A stretch of 64,000 nt of DNA, from contig NZ_VSMB01000003.1 of assembly GCF_009805705.1 (NCBI RefSeq), positions 248,001 to 312,000 on the forward strand. Reading direction: 5' to 3'. Of this stretch, positions 1 through 7,305 are shown piece after piece (the first letter of the stretch is position 1; every line of letters begins with the position of its first letter). The position numbers and the translations under genes were made by a program. A model generated the notes under the pieces. The model was not told the DNA's origin and searched no databases. It saw only the letters and a program-made list of their open reading frames with translations. The stretch is from Ruania rhizosphaerae (GTDB lineage: Bacteria > Actinomycetota > Actinomycetes > Actinomycetales > Beutenbergiaceae).

Positions 1-217
1 AGGTGGGGTTGCCGTGCACGGCCAGCACGGTTCCGGCGATCTCATGGCCGCCGTCGTCGAGTACGGGCCCGGTATCGAGCACGTGCCAGGATCGCAGCGC
101 GGGTGTGCTGCGGGTGCCCGTGTCGGTTGCCGCGCCGGGAACCTGCACCACCCGGCTCCATGCGGGATCCAGTCCGGGCAGAGTGGTCAGTGAGGCAGGG
201 ATGCCGGCATCGGTCAC
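1..217 (-). CDS. oleB: OleB or OleBC, alpha/beta hydrolase N-terminus (partial)
   Basis: Only the first 72 codons are in the window; the gene runs off the left edge. The GTG start at 217 overlaps the TGA stop of the upstream ketosynthase as GTGA, so the two are translationally coupled. The visible protein ends in VLAVHGNPT, the oxyanion-type HGxP motif near the front of alpha/beta hydrolases. In olefin clusters OleB cleaves a beta-lactone to a cis-olefin, and in actinobacteria it is often fused to the ligase OleC; whether this one is fused cannot be seen. The assignment rests on this motif plus the OleA partner. An unrelated alpha/beta hydrolase is possible but less likely. Confidence 0.7.
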   Translation of the reverse strand, partial: MTDAGIPASLTTLPGLDPAWSRVVQVPGAATDTGTRSTPALRSWHVLDTGPVLDDGGHEIAGTVLAVHGNPT

Positions 218-1236
218 CAGACGATCTCCATGAGCGCCGTGTTCAGGCCGGAACCGACGCCCATGAGCAGGACGCGATCGCCCGGGTCGAGGGAGTCCTG
301 CTCGGCAGCCAGGGTGATCGGTAGCGAGGCCGGGCCGACGTTGCCGAGGGTGGGGAAGGTGGTCGGCACCTTGGCAGGATCCAGATCGATGGCCTCGGTG
401 ATGGCATCGGTGTGGGCGCGGGAGACCTGATGGGTCACGAAGCGGTCGGCCTGTGACCAGCGCCACTCCGGTTCGGCCTCGTGCCAGGCAGAGACGACGA
501 GGTCCAGGCCGCCTTTGAGCAGGCCGGCGGCGTCGGTGAACATGCCGTCAGCGCTTCCCACGCACAGGTCGTGGAACTGTGTGGCCGCGCGCGTGACGCC
601 GCCGAGTAGCCGATGGCTCCTGGGATGGTCCTCCGCCGCGCCGATGACCGTGGCGGCCGCACCCGAGCCCAACGTGAGGGTCGCGAACTCCTGCATGAGT
701 TCGTCCCGGCTCGGGTTCGCACTCAGGAGCCGCTCGATGGTGGCCGCATGCACGTCGTCGACGTTCTCGCCGGCGACGACGAGGGCGTGACGGACCTGCC
801 CGGTTTCGACCATGCTCGCCGCGAGGCTCATGCCATTGACGAAGCCGAGGCAGGCGTTCGTCACGTCGAAGTTGAGCGCGGAGGACGGCAGTCCGAGTCC
901 GTGATGCAGCCGAGCCGCCACCGAGGGCTCGAGGTGCGGTCGCGAGACCGAGGTGTTGATCAGGAGATCGATCTCCTCGGGCTTGACCTCCGCCTGTGTG
1001 AGCGCGCGGTTGGCGGCGCCGATCGTCCCGGAGTGCACGTCCTCGTCGCCGGTCCAGGTGCGGCGCTCCAGCACCCCGGCCACCCGCTCGAGGAGGTTGC
1101 GGGGCAGTCGGAGCCGGTCCAGAACGTCGGCCAATCGCTCCTGGATGTGCGCCGAGGTGGTCACCGTGCCCGGCAGTCCCGAGGTGACCGAGAGCATAGC
1201 CGCTCTCGTGAATCGGGCGGTGTTGTTTCCGTGCAC
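214..1236 (-). CDS. oleA: OleA-type thiolase (3-oxoacyl-ACP synthase III family), head-to-head acyl condensation
   Basis: A 340-residue condensing enzyme predicted to join two fatty acyl-CoAs into a beta-keto acid, the first step of long-chain olefin synthesis. I take GTG 1236 as start: the N-terminus GNNTARFTRAAMLSV then resembles actinobacterial OleA as I recall it, and AGGAAG lies just upstream. An ATG at 1197 is the alternative. Counting from 1236, the OleA active-site set is visible: Glu103 in LEPS, Cys129 in NACLGF, His269 in HQVSR and Asn299 in GNVGPAS. The motifs INTSVSR and GGVTRAATQ separate it from FabH. It overlaps the following hydrolase by 4 nt. It could act on other acyl chains, but the family call is strong. 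Confidence 0.85.
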   Translation of the reverse strand: MHGNNTARFTRAAMLSVTSGLPGTVTTSAHIQERLADVLDRLRLPRNLLERVAGVLERRTWTGDEDVHSGTIGAANRALTQAEVKPEEIDLLINTSVSRPHLEPSVAARLHHGLGLPSSALNFDVTNACLGFVNGMSLAASMVETGQVRHALVVAGENVDDVHAATIERLLSANPSRDELMQEFATLTLGSGAAATVIGAAEDHPRSHRLLGGVTRAATQFHDLCVGSADGMFTDAAGLLKGGLDLVVSAWHEAEPEWRWSQADRFVTHQVSRAHTDAITEAIDLDPAKVPTTFPTLGNVGPASLPITLAAEQDSLDPGDRVLLMGVGSGLNTALMEIVW

Positions 1237-1302
1237 ATTCTTCCTGTCTGCAGCTGGTATCGGCTTCTGCCGTGACGTGCGCACGATCGGGCCGAGCCGA
1301 CC

Positions 1303-1337
1303 AGAGTACCGGCGACATCGGAGTGAATGTACGTTCA
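1303..1337 (-). promoter_or_regulatory. oleA promoter with near-palindromic operator candidate
   Basis: On the minus strand a -10-like TACTCT lies at 1308-1303, giving a leader of about 60 nt before oleA. A 14-bp near-palindrome, TGAATGTACGTTCA (1324-1337), covers where the -35 would be. Its outer TGAA/TTCA arms and central GTAC are symmetric, with one mismatched pair. This is the size and position of a TetR-type operator. No regulator gene is in view. Confidence 0.4.
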
Positions 1338-1439
1338 TCGTGCGCTAGTGGGGCAACGTGCACCAGCGCACGTGTGTTCCGAGCGTAGATCGACCACCTG
1401 TGTTCGCCACGATCGGGCGAGACTGTCCGCACCTCGGGG

Positions 1440-1451
1440 TAGGTTCAACGA
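1440..1451 (+). promoter_or_regulatory. leaderless-type promoter of the Nif3-like gene
   Basis: TAGGTT at 1440-1445 is followed by 6 nt and then ATG at 1452. Transcription starting 6-7 nt after a -10 box would begin at the start codon, and no Shine-Dalgarno sequence is present. Confidence 0.5.
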
Positions 1452-2609
1452 ATGGACGCACCGCTGCACCTGAGTGACGTGATCGAGCTGCTGGAGCGCC
1501 GCTACCCGCCGGCCACGGCGGAGTCGTGGGACGCCGTCGGCCTCGTTGTAGGGGAACCACAGGCGCCCGTCGAGCGCGTGCTGTTCGCCGTCGACCCCAC
1601 CGAGGAGGTCGTCGCCGAGGCCGCCGCAGCCGGTGCGGACCTGCTGGTCACCCATCATCCGCTGCTCCTGCGACCGGTGAACTCGGTGGCCGCCACCACC
1701 CCGAAGGGGCGGGTCATCCACCGGCTCATCTCCGAGGGCATCGGCCTGTATGTCGCCCATACCAACGCCGACATCGCCGCCGGGGGCGTCAACGACGCTC
1801 TCGCCGCTCTGCTGGACCTGGCGGAGACCCGGCCGCTGGTGCCGGCCCCGGGGCGGGCGCTGGACGTACTCGTGGTGTACGTACCGGAGCCCGAGGCCGA
1901 ACCTCTCCGAGTGGCACTGGCGGAGGCCGGTGCCGGCGCGGTCGGGGACTACACCGGCTGCGCCTGGTCGGTCACCGGAACCGGCGAGTTCACCCCGCAG
2001 GACGGCGCAGAGCCGGCCATCGGCGCGGTCGGCACCCACGAACGTGTCACCGAGCGCCGTCTGGAGATGGTGGTGCCACCCGGCCGGCGGGACGCCGTCA
2101 CGGCCGCACTGCGCGACGCTCACCCGTACGAAGAGCCGGCGTACTCCTTTCTCGCCACGCATGCACCGTCGTCGCACGTGGGCGCGGGACGCGTGGGGTA
2201 TCTGGAGGAACCGACGACGCTACGCGAACTCGCGGCAGTCGTGGCCGAACGCCTGCCGGCAACCGCGGGCGGTATCCGAGTCAGCGGCAACCTCGACGCC
2301 ACCATCACCACCGTCGGCGTGTGCGGCGGCGCTGGGGACTCCTACCTCGAGGCGGCCCGCGCGGCTAGGGCGGATGTGTACCTGACCGCCGATCTCCGCC
2401 ACCACCGGGCCGGGGAAGCGCGAGAGGAGGACAGGGCACCCGCCCTGATCGACGCAGCGCACTGGGCCACCGAGTGGCCGTGGCTGCCCGTGGCCGCCCG
2501 GGCCCTCGCCGGTGATTCCGGTGGCCGGGTGGAGACGATCGTCAGCACCCGCGTGAGCGACCCGTGGACCACTAGGCTGGGCGGAGCCGAGACCGGAGGA
2601 ACCCTGTGA
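1452..2609 (+). CDS. Nif3-like dinuclear metal centre protein (GTP cyclohydrolase 1 type 2 homologue)
   Basis: A 385-residue Nif3/YbgI family protein; these form toroidal hexamers with a two-metal site, and the cellular role is still unsettled. Metal-binding motifs are visible: VTHHPLLL near residue 73 and AHTNAD near residue 103. Between the two Nif3 halves is the extra PII-like insert seen in longer family members, ending in DAHPYEEPAYSF. The start follows from the -10-like element 6 nt upstream. Its stop overlaps the next start (ATGTGACC... region, GTG at 2606), indicating an operon with the coiled-coil protein and phosphatase. The same three-gene order is known in mycobacteria. Confidence 0.9.
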   Translation: MDAPLHLSDVIELLERRYPPATAESWDAVGLVVGEPQAPVERVLFAVDPTEEVVAEAAAAGADLLVTHHPLLLRPVNSVAATTPKGRVIHRLISEGIGLYVAHTNADIAAGGVNDALAALLDLAETRPLVPAPGRALDVLVVYVPEPEAEPLRVALAEAGAGAVGDYTGCAWSVTGTGEFTPQDGAEPAIGAVGTHERVTERRLEMVVPPGRRDAVTAALRDAHPYEEPAYSFLATHAPSSHVGAGRVGYLEEPTTLRELAAVVAERLPATAGGIRVSGNLDATITTVGVCGGAGDSYLEAARAARADVYLTADLRHHRAGEAREEDRAPALIDAAHWATEWPWLPVAARALAGDSGGRVETIVSTRVSDPWTTRLGGAETGGTL

Positions 2610-3337
2610 CCACTGCCCCTGCCGCCGACCAGCGACGCCTGCTGGACGTCCAAGCGCTCGACACCCAACTCGCCAAGCTCGCCCACCAGCGCAAGTCCCA
2701 CCCCACCCTGGCCACGCTCGCCGAACTGGAGGGACGCGCCGAGGACCTCGGGCGGGCCAAGACCGCTACCGACACGCTGGTCTCGGACGTACGCCGCGAG
2801 CTGCGCAAGGCCGAGGCCGATGTGGAGCAGGTGGAGATCCGCGCGGCACGCGACCGGAAGCGGCTCGAATCCGGAGCAGGCTCGCCGAAGGATCTGCAGG
2901 CACTCAGCAGCGAGATCGAGTCCCTCGCCAGACGTCAGGGTGCACTGGAAGAGGTCGAGCTGGAAGTGATGGAGCGGCTCGAAGCGGCTGAGAAGGACGC
3001 GGCCGCGATCGATGAGCAGCTCGCCGCCATCAGCGCACAGGTCGCGGAGGCCGAGGCCGAGCGCGACCGGGAGTTCGAACGGCTCGACAGTGAGATCGCC
3101 GACGTCACCAGGCGCCGTGAGGTCGCTGCCGACGGAATCGATGCCGGACTGATGTCGCTCTACGACCGAGTGCGGTCCCAGACCGGAGGGCTCGGCGTTG
3201 TTGCCATCCAGGGCGAATCGACCGTGGGCGTCCAGCTGACGCTGAGCCTCACCGAGCGGGCCGCAATCACGGCCGCCGGGCCGGATGAAGTGATCCGCAG
3301 CGAGGACTACGGCTACATCCTCGTCCGGCTCTCATGA
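2606..3337 (+). CDS. coiled-coil protein of the C4 zinc-ribbon (zf-RING_7) family, cysteines lost
   Basis: A 243-residue protein, almost entirely a long helical coiled coil up to about residue 185, rich in Glu, Arg and Ala. Family members normally end in a four-cysteine zinc ribbon with a CxxC pair, then a spacer and a vRCeeCgrILVR-like end. Here the end reads VIRSEDYGYILVR and the whole protein contains no cysteine, so it cannot bind zinc that way although the beta-hairpin framework (VGVQLTLSL) remains. GTG 2606 overlaps the upstream stop by 4 nt, and its own TGA overlaps the downstream ATG at 3334. Function is unknown; annotations as a nucleic-acid-binding protein rest on the ribbon that is missing here. 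Confidence 0.8.
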   Translation: MTTAPAADQRRLLDVQALDTQLAKLAHQRKSHPTLATLAELEGRAEDLGRAKTATDTLVSDVRRELRKAEADVEQVEIRAARDRKRLESGAGSPKDLQALSSEIESLARRQGALEEVELEVMERLEAAEKDAAAIDEQLAAISAQVAEAEAERDREFERLDSEIADVTRRREVAADGIDAGLMSLYDRVRSQTGGLGVVAIQGESTVGVQLTLSLTERAAITAAGPDEVIRSEDYGYILVRLS

Positions 3338-3999
3338 GCGGTGCCGCCGCCGGTAGTGACGCCGTCACCGTCGTTCTCGTGCGCCACGGGGAAACACCAC
3401 TCACACCGCATGGGGCCTACTCCGGCTCAGGGGTGCCAGGGCCTTCGCTCACCGACATCGGGCGCCGGCAGGCGCATGCCGCTGCACGTCTGACGTACCG
3501 CATCGGCCGGAGCCTCTTCGATGACTTGCCCACGCCGTCCGCAGTGCTCACTTCCCCGATGGTCCGCACCCAGGAGACCGCGGCCGTCGTCGGTGACATG
3601 CTCGGACTGGCGCCGACGATCGAGGACCGCGCCCGTGAGTGCGACTTCGGAGACTGGGAGGGTCTGCGCCCCGCAGAGATCGACGCCAGGTGGCCCGGCG
3701 AGCGCGCCCTCTGGCATACCGACGGCACCATCCCGGCGCCCGGGGGCGGGGAGTCCACTGCAGCGGTCGGTGTCCGCACCGAGGAGATGCTCTCTGACCT
3801 GCACCAGCAGTACGCAGGCAGCACCGTGGTGGTTGTGGCGCACGCCGTCAGCATTCGAGCCATGGTGGGCCGGGCTCTGCTCGCTCCGCCCGGTGCGTGG
3901 TGGCGCTTCCGGCTGCTGCCGGCTTCGACAACCGTGCTGCGCCGCCAGGCGGACACCTTCACTCAGCTTCTCGGCGTCGGACTCCCCGGCGAGGAGTGA
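3334..3999 (+). CDS. histidine phosphatase family protein (phosphoglycerate mutase-like)
   Basis: A 221-residue phosphatase with the RHG motif near the N-terminus (VVLVRHGETPLTP), where the histidine is phosphorylated, a second-half glutamate region (ECDFGDWEG) and the late catalytic histidine in VVVVAHAVSIRAM. It resembles the C-terminal phosphatase half of the mycobacterial RNase H/acid phosphatase fusion found in the same neighbourhood (recalled), but has no RNase H domain. ATG 3334 overlaps the previous stop (ATGA), so it is translated from the same operon. The substrate is not evident; CobC-like alpha-ribazole phosphatase or a general phosphomonoesterase are both possible. Confidence 0.82.
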   Translation: MSGAAAGSDAVTVVLVRHGETPLTPHGAYSGSGVPGPSLTDIGRRQAHAAARLTYRIGRSLFDDLPTPSAVLTSPMVRTQETAAVVGDMLGLAPTIEDRARECDFGDWEGLRPAEIDARWPGERALWHTDGTIPAPGGGESTAAVGVRTEEMLSDLHQQYAGSTVVVVAHAVSIRAMVGRALLAPPGAWWRFRLLPASTTVLRRQADTFTQLLGVGLPGEE

Positions 4000-4001
4000 G
4001 G

Positions 4002-4745
4002 ATGGGGCACTTCTTCGACGTTGATGACGGGGGGCCGCTCCGGCTGGAGGTCCGCAGCGTCGACGGGCGTGATTTCACCTTGCTACGCCGCATCGGCTAC
4101 CGCAGCGACGACTACGACGAGCCGTTCGTCGTACCTTCCGACCTGGAACAGTTCCGCACCGACTTCGCGTCTGTGCCCTGGATGTTCACCTGGCTGGTTC
4201 CGCGCAGTGGGCGCTATTCGGCCGCTGCCGTCCTGCACGACGCGATCGTCATCGAGGGAGATTACGAGGGCCCGCCGATCGACCGGGTCGAAGCGGACCG
4301 GATCTTCCGGGTGGCGCTGCGCGAACTGGGCACACCCGTGGTACGCAGCTGGCTGATGTGGGCGGCGGTGAGCATCGCGACGATGTGGACGATGCCGCAG
4401 CGACGCTGGCGCTGGCGTGGCGCGGTCCTGGCACTGATCGGTGCCGTCACCCTGATCGGGCTCATCGCCACCGGTGACCTGCTTGACCTCTGGTCGGTTC
4501 TGCCGTGGATGGGCCAGCGCAGCCTGGGTGCCGAGCTGCTCGGTGGTGGCGTCGCCGCGATCGTCGTGCCCTCAGTCCTTGCCCTGACCTGGGGCAGATT
4601 CGCCCGCGCCGGCATCATCACCGGCGTGGCGCTGGCGTTCTTGCTACACGTGACGCTGGCGATCGCGGCCCTGTTCGGCCTCTACCGCCTCGTCGAGCGG
4701 GTCGTCACCGGTCCTGGGGCAGGCACCGGACCGCAGTCGGCATAG
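4002..4745 (+). CDS. DUF1353 domain membrane protein
   Basis: A 247-residue protein. The first half (to about residue 110) matches DUF1353: FVVPSDLEQFRTDFASVP followed by a histidine in AAVLHDAIV, a conserved DFASVP...HD pattern of unknown, possibly enzymatic, role. The second half has about three hydrophobic segments, so the domain is tethered to the membrane. ATG 4002 follows the phosphatase stop by 2 nt, with GAGG overlapping that stop as ribosome-binding site, so it is the last gene of the operon starting at 1452. It ends 16 nt before the convergent yaaA gene. Phage relatives of DUF1353 exist, but nothing here looks phage-derived. Confidence 0.75.
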   Translation: MGHFFDVDDGGPLRLEVRSVDGRDFTLLRRIGYRSDDYDEPFVVPSDLEQFRTDFASVPWMFTWLVPRSGRYSAAAVLHDAIVIEGDYEGPPIDRVEADRIFRVALRELGTPVVRSWLMWAAVSIATMWTMPQRRWRWRGAVLALIGAVTLIGLIATGDLLDLWSVLPWMGQRSLGAELLGGGVAAIVVPSVLALTWGRFARAGIITGVALAFLLHVTLAIAALFGLYRLVERVVTGPGAGTGPQSA

Positions 4746-4761
4746 GGGATCACGGCCGACG

Positions 4762-5544
4762 TCATACCTGAGCCACGACGAGTTCCAGCGTGTCCGGCCC
4801 CGCGCCGGTCGCAGAGTGAATCGAGACTTCCTGAAGAACCGTGCCCACCAGCTCCTCGCTGGCGCGGAGGACCTCGGCCACCGTCCGTGGGGGAGTGCCG
4901 GACCGGGTGAGCAGGTGACGCGTGAGCATCCCGCGGGTGTGCTTGGCGTGATGGGAGACCACGGTCCGCACGCCATCCTGCTCGGCCACCACCCGGACAG
5001 TGAGCCAGGCAGTCCCGGACGGCGGACGCCACGCCGGAACATATGCACTCGACCGGCAGTCGATCACCACGCCCGGATGAGTCTGTGTCAGGTGCTCGCC
5101 CAATGCGCGCGCCCAGTACGGCGCGAGTGACCCGATCCCGGGCAGCCCCGCGGACATCGACAACCGGTAGGCCGGGATCCGGTCGGCGGGGGAGAGCACA
5201 CCCCACAGCGCCGAGATGATCCGCACCGAGGCGTTCGCCCGACGGCGTGCGGTGCCGGTCAGGTGGGCGAGCCCGGCCGCTTCGTAGAGCACACCGGTGT
5301 AGACCGTGGCCGCCTGCGCGGCGGGCGCCGTTGTCAGGTCCACGTTCCGCGCCACCTCCGCTGCGAGGGAGGCACCCACCCCCAATCTCTCGACGGCGTC
5401 CGGTGCGCTGCTGAGCGCCGCCAGCTCCCGTAGCGCCCGGGTGCGCGCATCCCTGAGATCTGGTCGGGTCAACGTGTCGAGGTCGACCGGTCGTCCACGA
5501 GCAGGGGGCGTCTTGCCCTCGGAGGGCGGCAGTAGGATCAGCAC
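4762..5544 (-). CDS. yaaA: YaaA-family peroxide stress protein (DUF328/UPF0246)
   Basis: A 260-residue protein beginning LILLPPSEGKTPP, the N-terminal hallmark of YaaA. Further family motifs are RIISALWGVLSP, IPAYRLSMSAGLPG and VIDCRSSAYVPAW; the late VSHHAKHTRG segment is also typical. In Escherichia coli YaaA lowers intracellular free iron during peroxide stress and the protein binds DNA; the role here is inferred from family only. The GTG at 5544 is chosen because the conserved N-terminus starts there and a TAGGCT box lies 7 nt upstream. It is convergent with the DUF1353 gene and stands alone as a transcription unit downstream of rnpB. Confidence 0.85.
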   Translation of the reverse strand: MLILLPPSEGKTPPARGRPVDLDTLTRPDLRDARTRALRELAALSSAPDAVERLGVGASLAAEVARNVDLTTAPAAQAATVYTGVLYEAAGLAHLTGTARRRANASVRIISALWGVLSPADRIPAYRLSMSAGLPGIGSLAPYWARALGEHLTQTHPGVVIDCRSSAYVPAWRPPSGTAWLTVRVVAEQDGVRTVVSHHAKHTRGMLTRHLLTRSGTPPRTVAEVLRASEELVGTVLQEVSIHSATGAGPDTLELVVAQV

Positions 5545-5557
5545 GCCCGGCAGCCTA
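5545..5557 (-). promoter_or_regulatory. leaderless-type promoter of yaaA
   Basis: TAGGCT at 5557-5552 (minus strand), then 7 nt, then the GTG start at 5544. No ribosome-binding site intervenes. Confidence 0.5.
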
Positions 5558-5710
5558 TGACGTGTGCAGCGGTCGGCTGGTACGTCGCCTGCGTGGTGAG
5601 ACCGACCCTTCCCGGTGCCCGAACGCTGAGTTCTTCGGCGTTTGAACAGCATTCGCCGAACAACTCAGCGTTCGCGATGGTCTTGAGCGCGTAGGCTCGC
5701 CGCCCGGAGT

Positions 5711-6084
5711 GAGGGATGAGCCGGCCGGTACGCCGGGTTCTGTCCCGAGGACTTGCCTCGGTGGCGGCCATCCATCTACGACGTACGTTGCCGCACGCCT
5801 CCAGCGACCTACCCGGGAGCTCGGGCGGGCCGCCCTCGAACACTCCCTGTCTGGTCTTGCTCCGGGTGGGGTTTACCGAGCCGCACCGGTCACCCGGCAC
5901 GCTGGTGGTCTCTTACACCACCGTTTCACCCTTACCGCCCGGCTAACCGGACGGCGGTCTGATTTCTGTGGCACTGTCCCGCGGGTTACCCCGGGTGGGT
6001 GTTACCCACCACCCTGCCCTGTGGAGCCCGGACGTTCCTCGGCGCGAGTTTCCCCGCGACGCGACCGCCTGGCCGACTCATCCA
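5711..6084 (-). ncRNA. rnpB: RNase P RNA (class A)
   Basis: The catalytic RNA of ribonuclease P, which matures tRNA 5' ends. On the minus strand the 5' end GGATGAGTCGGCC (6083-6071) pairs with the 3' end GGCCGGCTCATCC (5726-5714) to form helix P1, with a single G-U pair. The universal core is present: GAGGAACGTCCGGGCTCC follows P1-P3, GGTAAACCCC matches the L15 loop that binds tRNA CCA ends, and ACAGAACCCGGCGTAC is the conserved 3' half of P4. Length is about 374 nt, normal for a high-GC type A molecule. A TAGGCT -10 box at 6096-6091 predicts transcription starting exactly at the first base of P1. Ends are accurate to a few nucleotides. Confidence 0.95.
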
Positions 6085-6090
6085 CACCCC

Positions 6091-6096
6091 AGCCTA
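6091..6096 (-). promoter_or_regulatory. -10 box of rnpB
   Basis: TAGGCT on the minus strand, 7 nt before the first paired base of P1. It is the same hexamer found ahead of several protein genes here and fixes the RNA 5' end near 6083. Confidence 0.6.
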
Positions 6097-6114
6097 CCCG
6101 CCGGGCTCGCCCGG

Positions 6115-6903
6115 TCAGTCGTTCTCGGCGGCCAGCGCTGCCGCGCCGACGATGCCCGCCTTGTTGCGCAGCTTCGCCGGGATGATCGGCGTGTTCAGGC
6201 TCAGCAGCGGGAGGAACTCCTTGTGGTCCTTCGACACGCCACCGCCGACGACGATCAGGTCGGGGGAGAAAAGGAACTCCACGTGGGAGAAGTAGCGCTG
6301 CAGCCGTTCGGCCCACTGCGGGTACGTCAGCCCTTCGCGGTCCTTGACCGAGGACGCCGCCCGCTTCTCCGCGTCGAAGCCGTCCAGCTCGAGATGCCCG
6401 AGCTCGAAGTTGGGCACGAGCTCACCGTTGTGGATCAGCGCACTGCCGATGCCGGTACCCAGCGTCAGCACGAGCACGCTGCCCTGCTGCCCCGCTGCAG
6501 CGCCGTACACGGCCTCGGCGTAACCGGCGGCGTCGGCGTCGTTGACAACGAACGCCGAGTGACCGGTCGCCGTGCGCGTGACCTCTGCCACGTCGGTTCC
6601 GATCCAGCGCTTGTCGACGTTCGCTGCGGTCTGCGCCACGCCGTTCTTGATGACACCGGGGAATGTCACACCGATATGGGCACCCGCCGGTAGGTCGAAG
6701 TGCTCCACCACCCCGGTGAGGACCTCCGCCACTGCCTCGGGGCTGGACTCCTCCGGTGTGGGGAGGCGGTACTTCTTGGCGAGCAGCTTGCCGGTCTGCA
6801 GGTCCACCGGTGCACCCTTGATGCCCGAGCCGCCGATATCGATGCCGAAGCCGATCCGTTCGTCCGGTGTTTCGGTCAGGGCGTCGTGCGATTCTTTGGT
6901 CAT
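6115..6903 (-). CDS. ppgK: polyphosphate glucokinase
   Basis: A 262-residue ROK-family sugar kinase that phosphorylates glucose with inorganic polyphosphate (often also ATP). The N-terminal phosphate loop IGFGIDIGGSGIKGAPVD and the second phosphate motif LTLGTGIGSALI are clear. The catalytic Asp lies in VVNDADAAGYAEA. The stretch ELGHLELDGFDAEKRA and the C-terminal VVGGGVSKDHKEFLP are diagnostic of PPGK rather than ATP-only glucokinases. ATG 6903 is used because the conserved N-terminus starts shortly after it; a TACACT box at 6970-6965 would give a leader of about 55 nt. With the PPi-phosphofructokinase at 56 kb it suggests upper glycolysis run partly on phosphoanhydrides. Confidence 0.93.
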   Translation of the reverse strand: MTKESHDALTETPDERIGFGIDIGGSGIKGAPVDLQTGKLLAKKYRLPTPEESSPEAVAEVLTGVVEHFDLPAGAHIGVTFPGVIKNGVAQTAANVDKRWIGTDVAEVTRTATGHSAFVVNDADAAGYAEAVYGAAAGQQGSVLVLTLGTGIGSALIHNGELVPNFELGHLELDGFDAEKRAASSVKDREGLTYPQWAERLQRYFSHVEFLFSPDLIVVGGGVSKDHKEFLPLLSLNTPIIPAKLRNKAGIVGAAALAAEND

Positions 6904-6964
6904 GGTGCGCTTTCGTCCGGAGCTGGGCAGGCTGGCGGCCGGATCAGCTCCGGTCCACGCGTGA

Positions 6965-6970
6965 AGTGTA
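6965..6970 (-). promoter_or_regulatory. candidate -10 box of ppgK
   Basis: TACACT on the minus strand about 62 nt upstream of the ppgK start; no convincing -35 is visible. Confidence 0.35.
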
Positions 6971-7026
6971 GAGGCGCAGGCGCCACTCGGCGTGGGAGAC
7001 TCGCATCGTGGAAGGAGGTGCCCGAC

Positions 7027-7242
7027 ATGCCCAGTGGAGCACGTGGTGAATCGGACGAGGCCTACTACTACAATGTTGAAACAGGTGAGGTCGAGCACGG
7101 GAAGGTGAGCGACTGGACCAGTCGGATCGGTCCGTATGCGACTGCTGCGGAAGCCGCCCAGGCTCTTGAACGGGTACGCGCCCGGAACGAGGCCTGGGAA
7201 GAGGCCGAACGCAAGTGGGAGGACGACCCCGACGACGACTGA
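7027..7242 (+). CDS. small SPOR-like hypothetical protein
   Basis: A 71-residue acidic protein. It resembles short actinobacterial proteins usually annotated as SPOR-domain or methionine-aminopeptidase-like by weak similarity: a YYYNVETGEVEHGKVSDW segment, then a single helix (EAAQALERVRARNEAWEEA). There is no signal peptide and no cysteine. The start is unusually well defined by an almost perfect ribosome-binding site, GGAAGGAGGTG at 7010-7020, six bases before ATG 7027. It is divergent from ppgK and 63 nt before the amidase gene. The molecular role is unknown. Confidence 0.8.
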   Translation: MPSGARGESDEAYYYNVETGEVEHGKVSDWTSRIGPYATAAEAAQALERVRARNEAWEEAERKWEDDPDDD

Positions 7243-7268
7243 CCTGGCGGTCGGTCACCACAGCCTGA

Positions 7269-7274
7269 CATGAT
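7269..7274 (+). promoter_or_regulatory. extended -10 promoter of the amidase gene
   Basis: CATGAT preceded by CCTGA, forming CCTGACATGATGGG (7264-7277). The TGn just before the hexamer is an extended -10. The identical 14-mer occurs upstream of glnA2 at 11169-11182. Predicted leader is about 25 nt. Confidence 0.5.
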
Positions 7275-7305
7275 GGGTCGATACCGGAGAGCGAACGGAG
7301 AAGCA

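Noticed and set aside
5709-6185. Several short open frames over 5.7-6.2 kb
   Set aside because: They lie on RNase P RNA, whose helices and core motifs explain the sequence.
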